A stretch of DNA of 64,000 nt. It comes from Rathayibacter sp. VKM Ac-2760 (GTDB taxonomy: Bacteria; Actinomycetota; Actinomycetes; Actinomycetales; Microbacteriaceae). A program made the translations under genes and the position numbers. The notes under the pieces were generated by a model that worked only from the letters and a program-made list of their open reading frames with translations, was not told where the DNA came from and ran no database searches. The DNA lies in assembly GCF_009834185.1 (NCBI RefSeq), contig NZ_CP047173.1:4154001-4218000 (forward strand), written 5' to 3'. Each line of letters begins with the position of its first letter. Positions within the stretch are counted from its first letter, which is position 1. This document shows positions 60,074 through 64,000 of this stretch, piece by piece.

Positions 60074-60146
60074 CGCACAACATCAGCTGAGACGGGTGGG
60101 CCTCGCCCCACAGAGGAGACCTCCCCTTCTCAGCTGATGTTGTGCG
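60074..60146. terminator. Perfect 19-bp inverted repeat before metN
   Basis: Arms 60074-60092 and 60128-60146 (CGCACAACATCAGCTGAGA and its complement) pair perfectly over 19 bp around a 35-base loop, 33 bp after the epimerase-like stop. The motif CGCACAACxTCAGCTG recurs after metQ at 63269. It could be a terminator, or part of a repeat family bracketing the methionine transporter. The remaining 250 bases up to metN hold no gene or riboswitch that I can recognise. Confidence 0.6.
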
Positions 60147-60397
60147 CGGACCCCACCCACCGCGACTCCGTTCGCCGACACCCGTCGGCGAGATCCAGCG
60201 GATTCGTGCCGATCGGGCGCTGCGAGCGCCTTCTGTTACGGCGAGCGTCGGCCGCCGTCGCGCCCGCCCGGTGCACCGCGCCATCATCATCAGCACACCG
60301 ACGCGGACGCCGCCACCGAGCACCCCGCGCCCCCTCTCCCACCCCGCACCGGGCGCCCTCCGGCGCGCCCGCGCACCCTCCCGGAAGGACCGACGCC

Positions 60398-61411
60398 ATG
60401 ATCCGCCTCGAGCAGCTCACCAAGGTCTACGGGCAGGGCGCCGACGCCGTGACCGTGCTCGACCGCCTCGACTTCTCGGTCGGCACCGGCGAGATCTTCG
60501 CCGTCGTCGGCCCGAGCGGCGCCGGCAAGAGCACCCTCGCCGCCTGCGTGAATCTGCTCGAGCGCCCCACCTCCGGCTCCGTCGTCGTCAACGGCGACGC
60601 GCTCTCGCAGCTGTCCGAGGCGGAGCTGCGGGTCGCCCGCCGCCGCATCGGCACCGTGTTCCAGTCCGACGGGCTGTTCAGCCGCCGCACCGCCGCGCAG
60701 AACGTCGCCCTCCCGCTCGAGTACCTCGGCGTCACCGCGGCCGAGACCGCGCGACGCGTCGCGGAGCTGCTCGACCGCGTCGGCCTCGCCGACCGCGCCC
60801 GCGCCTACCCGCACCAGCTCTCCGGCGGCCAGCGCCAGCGGGTCGGCATCGCGCGCGCCCTCGCGTTGCGCCCCTCCGTCCTGCTCTCGGACGAGGCGAC
60901 CTCGGGACTCGATCCCGCCTCGACCACCGCGATCACCACGCTCCTGAAGGAGCTGCGCGACGACCTCGGCCTGTCGATCCTCTTCATCACCCACGAGATG
61001 GAGACGGTCCGCCAGGTCGCCGACTCGGTCGCGCGCCTCGACCACGGCCGCATCGTGGAGTCGGGCCGCCTCGTCGACCTGCTGCGCGACGCGTCCTCGC
61101 CGCTCGGCCTCGCGCTCAACCCGGTGCGCCCCTCGGTGCTGCCGGGCGCCGGACTGGGTGAGTGGGTCGTCGGCTACGCCCGCGACGGAGTGCCGGCCGA
61201 CTGGGTCACGCGCCTCGCCGCCGCGGTCGGTCCGGTCGCCCTGCTCGGCGCGGCGATCGAGACGATCGACGGCCGGGCGGTCGGGCACGCGACGATCGGA
61301 CTCGGGCCGGTGGAGGAGAGCCGGCTCGCCCACGCCGCCGACGCTCTCGGGCTGTCGGTCCGGCGAGGCGCGGTCCGGTCGGACGCGCTCGTCGAGGAGA
61401 CGGCAGCATGA
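60398..61411 (+). CDS. metN: Methionine ABC importer ATP-binding protein
   Basis: The product has 337 residues. Walker A is VGPSGAGKST, signature LSGGQRQR, Walker B VLLSDEATSGLD (the DEATSALD-like motif of MetN), switch His in ITHEM. After the ATPase domain comes the regulatory NIL-type ferredoxin-like domain (about 265-337), which in MetN binds methionine and inhibits transport. Gene order with permease and binding protein fixes the identity. GGAAGGA lies 9 bases before ATG 60398. Its stop overlaps the permease start by 4 bp. Confidence 0.92.
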   Translation: MIRLEQLTKVYGQGADAVTVLDRLDFSVGTGEIFAVVGPSGAGKSTLAACVNLLERPTSGSVVVNGDALSQLSEAELRVARRRIGTVFQSDGLFSRRTAAQNVALPLEYLGVTAAETARRVAELLDRVGLADRARAYPHQLSGGQRQRVGIARALALRPSVLLSDEATSGLDPASTTAITTLLKELRDDLGLSILFITHEMETVRQVADSVARLDHGRIVESGRLVDLLRDASSPLGLALNPVRPSVLPGAGLGEWVVGYARDGVPADWVTRLAAAVGPVALLGAAIETIDGRAVGHATIGLGPVEESRLAHAADALGLSVRRGAVRSDALVEETAA

Positions 61412-62250
61412 GCGCTGTGCTGACCGTCGGCGCCCTGCGCGCCGACGCTGTGCTGACCCTCGGCTCCCTGCGCGCCGACGCTGTGCTGACCATCGGCTCC
61501 CTGCGCGCCGACGCTGTGCTGTCCATCGGCGCCCTGCGCGCCGACAACAAAGTCCCGCTCGCCGACATCCCCGCGCTCGTGCTGCCCGCGCTCGGCGAGA
61601 CGCTGATCATGGTCGGCATCGTGATGCTGATCGTCGTGCTCGTCGGCGTCCCGCTCGGTGCCGCCGTGCACAACCTCGCCCCCGGCGGCCTGTTCGAGAA
61701 CCGGGCCGCGCACCAGAGCCTCAGCTGGATCATCAGCGTCGGCCGGTCGCTGCCGTTCCTCATCCTGATGGCGTCGATCATGCCGTTCACCCGGCTGATC
61801 ACCGGCACCAACATCGGCATCGCGGCCGCCGTCGTGCCGATGTCGATCGCCGGCATCGCCTTCTTCACCCGCATCGTCGAGAACGCGCTGCGCAGCGTGC
61901 CGCTCGCGCTGACCCGGGTGGCCCGCGCCTCCGGAGCGTCGCGGCTGCAGGTCATCCGCTCGGCGCAGCTCAGCGAGGCGGTGCCGCAGATCCTCGGCGG
62001 CCTCACCATCAACACCATCGCGATGATCGAGTACTCCGCCATCGCCGGCACGATCGGCGCCGGCGGCATCGGCTACGTCGCCGTCACCTACGGCTATCAG
62101 CGCTTCGACACCACCGTGATGCTCGCGACGATCGTCATCCTCGTCGCGACCGTCGCCGTCGTGCAGCTCACCGGCGACGCCCTGGTCCGCGCGACCACGC
62201 CGAGCGCCTCGCGCTCGCGGCGAGCGCCACGCGCCGCCGCCGCCGTCTAG
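61408..62250 (+). CDS. metI: Methionine ABC importer permease with N-terminal tandem repeats
   Basis: The product has 280 residues; about 50 precede the usual MetI start. Residues 3-46 are four near-perfect 11-residue repeats (AVLTVGALRAD, AVLTLGSLRAD, AVLTIGSLRAD, AVLSIGALRAD). From LPALGETLIMVGIVMLIVVLVGVPLGA the normal MetI fold follows, with the coupling motif LALTRVARASGASRLQVIRSAQLSEAVPQILGG and five transmembrane helices. ATG 61408 overlaps the metN stop by 4 bp, so the repeats are within the translated frame. GTG or ATG starts nearer the conserved domain are not supported by a ribosome-binding site. Confidence 0.92.
   Translation: MSAVLTVGALRADAVLTLGSLRADAVLTIGSLRADAVLSIGALRADNKVPLADIPALVLPALGETLIMVGIVMLIVVLVGVPLGAAVHNLAPGGLFENRAAHQSLSWIISVGRSLPFLILMASIMPFTRLITGTNIGIAAAVVPMSIAGIAFFTRIVENALRSVPLALTRVARASGASRLQVIRSAQLSEAVPQILGGLTINTIAMIEYSAIAGTIGAGGIGYVAVTYGYQRFDTTVMLATIVILVATVAVVQLTGDALVRATTPSASRSRRAPRAAAAV
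61414..61545 (+). repeat. Four tandem 33-bp repeats inside metI
   Basis: The units 61414-61446, 61447-61479, 61480-61512 and 61513-61545 differ at only a few bases (CTGACCGTC, CTGACCCTC, CTGACCATC, CTGTCCATC and Gly-Ala/Ser changes). The unit length is a multiple of three, so copy-number change keeps the frame. Confidence 0.9.
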
Positions 62251-62342
62251 CCGCCGCTCCCCCTGATCCCGCCCCGGGCCCTCCGCCCGGGCGTCCCTCC
62301 CGCGTGCCGCCGTCCGGCCGCCACCGCTCGAAAGGCACTGAC

Positions 62343-63242
62343 ATGACCACTGCGAACTCCGGCCCCGAGGACCTCGGCTTCGAACTCAAGAAGAAGCGCC
62401 GCTGGCCCTGGATCGCCGGCGCGGCCGTCGTCGTGGTCGGCGTCGGCGCGTTCGTCGCCGTCCCGCTCCTCTCCCCCGCCGTCTCCGCGAACGAGCAGGA
62501 GGGCGCGACCCTCTACGTCGCGACCGCCGAGGGCAACGCCTCCGAGCAGGCCCTCGTCGACTTCGTGGCGGAGGAGGTGGCGCCGCGCTACGGCATCACC
62601 GTCGCCTTCAAGGGCCTCTCGGACAGCAACACGATCAACCGCGCCGTGAGCGAGGGCGAGGTCGCCGCGACCGTCTACCAGCACAAGCTCTGGCTCGGCC
62701 AGGTGCTCGAGGCCAACCCCGACTTCGAGGAGGAGGCGGCGACGCCCGTCTTCCGCTGGGGCTTCGGGCTTTGGAGCGACAAGTACGGCGACGTCTCCGA
62801 GATCCCCGACGGCGGCACGATCTCGCTCTACTCCGACCCGGCGAACGAGGCCCAGGGCCTCTGGCTGCTGCAGTCGGCCGGCCTGATCACGCTGAAGGAG
62901 GGGACGGAGCCCGGCACCGCGACGCAGGACGACATCGCCTCGAACCCGAAGAACCTGCAGTTCACGCTGCTCGACTTCGCCGCCCAGTCCCGCGCGCTGC
63001 CCGACCTCGACGCGGCCGTCGGCTACACCGAGTACTACCTCGCCGCCGGCATCCCGATCGAGCAGCAGATCTTCGCGCCGCAGGCCCCCGACGACTTCGC
63101 CGGCCAGCTGACCATCGGCTCGAAGTACAAAGACACCGCCAACATCGAGAAGCTCGTCGCGGCCTTCCAGGACCCGGCCGTGCAGGAGTTCCTCGCCACC
63201 GACGAGACGGTGAAGGGCATCCTGCTGCCGATCGAGGGCTGA
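62343..63242 (+). CDS. metQ: Methionine-binding protein MetQ-like (NlpA family), membrane-anchored
   Basis: The product has 299 residues. The NlpA/MetQ fold is clear: ATLYVATAEGNASEQALVDFVAEEVAPRYGITVAF, INRAVSEGEVAATVYQHKLWL, YSDPANEAQGLWLLQSAGLI and PKNLQFTLLDFAAQSRALPDLDAAVGYTEYYLAAG. There is no lipobox cysteine. Instead KKKRRWPWIAGAAVVVVGVGAFVAVPLL is a single transmembrane anchor near residues 17-45. It captures methionine outside for MetNI. GAAAGG lies 7 bases before ATG 62343, and 92 bp separate it from metI. Confidence 0.9.
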   Translation: MTTANSGPEDLGFELKKKRRWPWIAGAAVVVVGVGAFVAVPLLSPAVSANEQEGATLYVATAEGNASEQALVDFVAEEVAPRYGITVAFKGLSDSNTINRAVSEGEVAATVYQHKLWLGQVLEANPDFEEEAATPVFRWGFGLWSDKYGDVSEIPDGGTISLYSDPANEAQGLWLLQSAGLITLKEGTEPGTATQDDIASNPKNLQFTLLDFAAQSRALPDLDAAVGYTEYYLAAGIPIEQQIFAPQAPDDFAGQLTIGSKYKDTANIEKLVAAFQDPAVQEFLATDETVKGILLPIEG

Positions 63243-63268
63243 GCGCGCCGGCGCGGGCGCGACTCCGC

Positions 63269-63336
63269 GCACAACGTCAGCTGCAAGCCGGTCTCCTCCG
63301 CGATCAGCGATGAGACCGGCTCTCCGCCGACGTTCC
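63269..63336. terminator. Inverted repeat after metQ
   Basis: Inner arms AGCCGGTCTC (63286-63295) and GAGACCGGCT (63312-63321) pair perfectly. Outer sequences CGCACAACGTC (about 63269-63279) and GACGTTCCGCG pair partly. It begins with the same CGCACAAC-TCAGCTG motif as the repeat at 60074. It is a likely terminator of metNIQ. Confidence 0.6.
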
Positions 63337-63370
63337 GCGCGAGCGCGCCGCGCCGCCCCGGCTCTCCCCC

Positions 63371-63982
63371 GCACCTCCGGCACGCGGAACCACCTCCGGC
63401 ACGCCGAAAACCGCGGATCCCACGAGTCCGAGCACATTCCGCGAGCCGAACGTCACCCCGACACTCGTGCCCGCACCTCCGGCACGCAGAATGAGCTCCG
63501 GCACGCCGAAACTCGCGGATCCCACGAGCCCGAGCACGTTCCGCGAGCCGAACGTCGACCCGACGGCCCGGAGCGCACCTCCGGCACGCAGAAGCACCTC
63601 CGGCACGCAGGAACCCGCGGATCCCGCGAGCCGGAGCACGTTCCACGAGCCGAACGTCCACCCGACGGCCCGGAGCGCACCTCCGGCACGCAGAACCACC
63701 TCCGGCACGCAGGAACCCGCGGATCCCGCGAGCCGGAGCACGTTCCACGAGCCGAACGTCCACCCGACGGCCCGGAGCGCACCTCCGGCACGCAGAACCA
63801 CCTCCGGCACGCAGGAACCCGCCGATCCCACGAGCCCGAGCACGTTCCGCGAGCCGAACGTCTACCCGACGCCCGCGCGCCCACCTCCGGCACGCAGAAC
63901 CACCTCCGGCACGCCGGAACCCGCCGATCCCGCGAGCCCGAGCACATTCCGCGAGCCCGAGGTCACCCGACCCGCGCGGCGG
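63371..63982. repeat. Six tandem copies of a 102-bp repeat
   Basis: Units start at 63371, 63473, 63575, 63677, 63779 and 63881, each exactly 102 bp. Each holds two CACCTCCGGCACGC boxes, then a GGATCCCxCGAG segment and GAGCACxTTCCxCGAGCC. Units 3-5 are nearly identical; the outer ones have drifted. All three minus-strand frames are open through the array only because the unit length is divisible by three and stop-free. Translations have no start signals or known folds, so I do not call a gene. Confidence 0.9.
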
Positions 63983-64000
63983 CGCGCCGGATCCGGGGCC

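Noticed and set aside
60147..60397. SAM-responsive riboswitch before metNIQ
   Set aside because: The leader contains no recognisable SAM-I, SAM-II or SAM-IV core. Only the inverted repeat at 60074-60146 stands out.
63304..63947. Open minus-strand frames encoding a repetitive 34-residue-unit protein
   Set aside because: All three frames are open at once, there is no ribosome-binding site, and openness follows from a stop-free repeat with a period divisible by three.
63371..63982. CRISPR array
   Set aside because: Units are 102 bp and repeat end to end without unique spacers, and no cas genes are present. It is a minisatellite.

Overview
This is a GC-rich actinobacterial chromosome segment. 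The gene content points to the Microbacteriaceae, most likely a Rathayibacter- or Curtobacterium-like organism. The clues are a CrtI-type desaturase coupled to a lycopene-elongase-like UbiA enzyme, a DUF222/HNH endonuclease, many GTG starts, 4-bp start/stop overlaps, and palindromic intergenic repeats with a CGAGTAGCC core. No rRNA, tRNA or CRISPR array was found. Genus assignment is inference from gene content only.

Left flank (1-6.1 kb): the end of a zinc-type alcohol dehydrogenase, an AIM24-family protein, a small secreted four-cysteine protein, and a carotenoid module of desaturase plus UbiA prenyltransferase, with a divergent GT1-type glycosyltransferase.

Accessory and defence island (about 6.2-22.4 kb): two neighbouring frameshifted genes (one a lipoprotein), a SHOCT protein, and a GmrSD-like DUF262/DUF1524 nuclease fused to an alkyltransferase-like DNA-binding domain. 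A ruined beta-propeller gene follows. Next comes a tightly coupled four-gene operon: MmeI-like DNA methyltransferase, SF2 helicase, GIY-YIG nuclease and PLD-type nuclease. An unknown protein, a NYN-domain RNase-like protein with a damaged C-terminus, and scrambled fragments of the downstream ABC exporter gene complete the island. The four-gene operon is the best candidate for an undescribed anti-phage system.

Centre (22.4-38.3 kb): a membrane protein, an intact ABC exporter, an orphan AbiEi-type antitoxin gene flanked by a direct repeat of the exporter's 3' end, a photolyase-like protein, an orphan sugar-binding lipoprotein under a perfect LacI-type palindrome, a MerR regulator, a secreted WxL-like protein, a 1636-residue secreted GH59-like glycosidase, and the HNH endonuclease. 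Palindromic repeats separate several of these.

Uronate polysaccharide locus (38.3-54.3 kb): eleven co-directional minus-strand genes, most joined by 4-bp overlaps, encode a complete route. It runs from import (lipoprotein plus two MalFG-type permeases) through unsaturated-uronyl hydrolysis (GH88), KduI, KduD, KDG kinase and KDPG aldolase to pyruvate and glyceraldehyde-3-phosphate. A divergent three-gene operon carries a heparinase II/III-type lyase, a chimeric DeoR/LacI-type regulator and an acetyltransferase fusion. A 17-bp perfect palindrome lies in the shared promoter region.

Right flank (54.3-64 kb): ArsC-type arsenate reductase, a DapA-family aldolase, an ABC-F protein with a possible leader-peptide attenuator, a methyltransferase, a small HicB-like protein, an epimerase-like protein, and a methionine importer (metNIQ) whose permease carries four 11-residue tandem repeats at its N-terminus. 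The window ends in six copies of a 102-bp tandem repeat.
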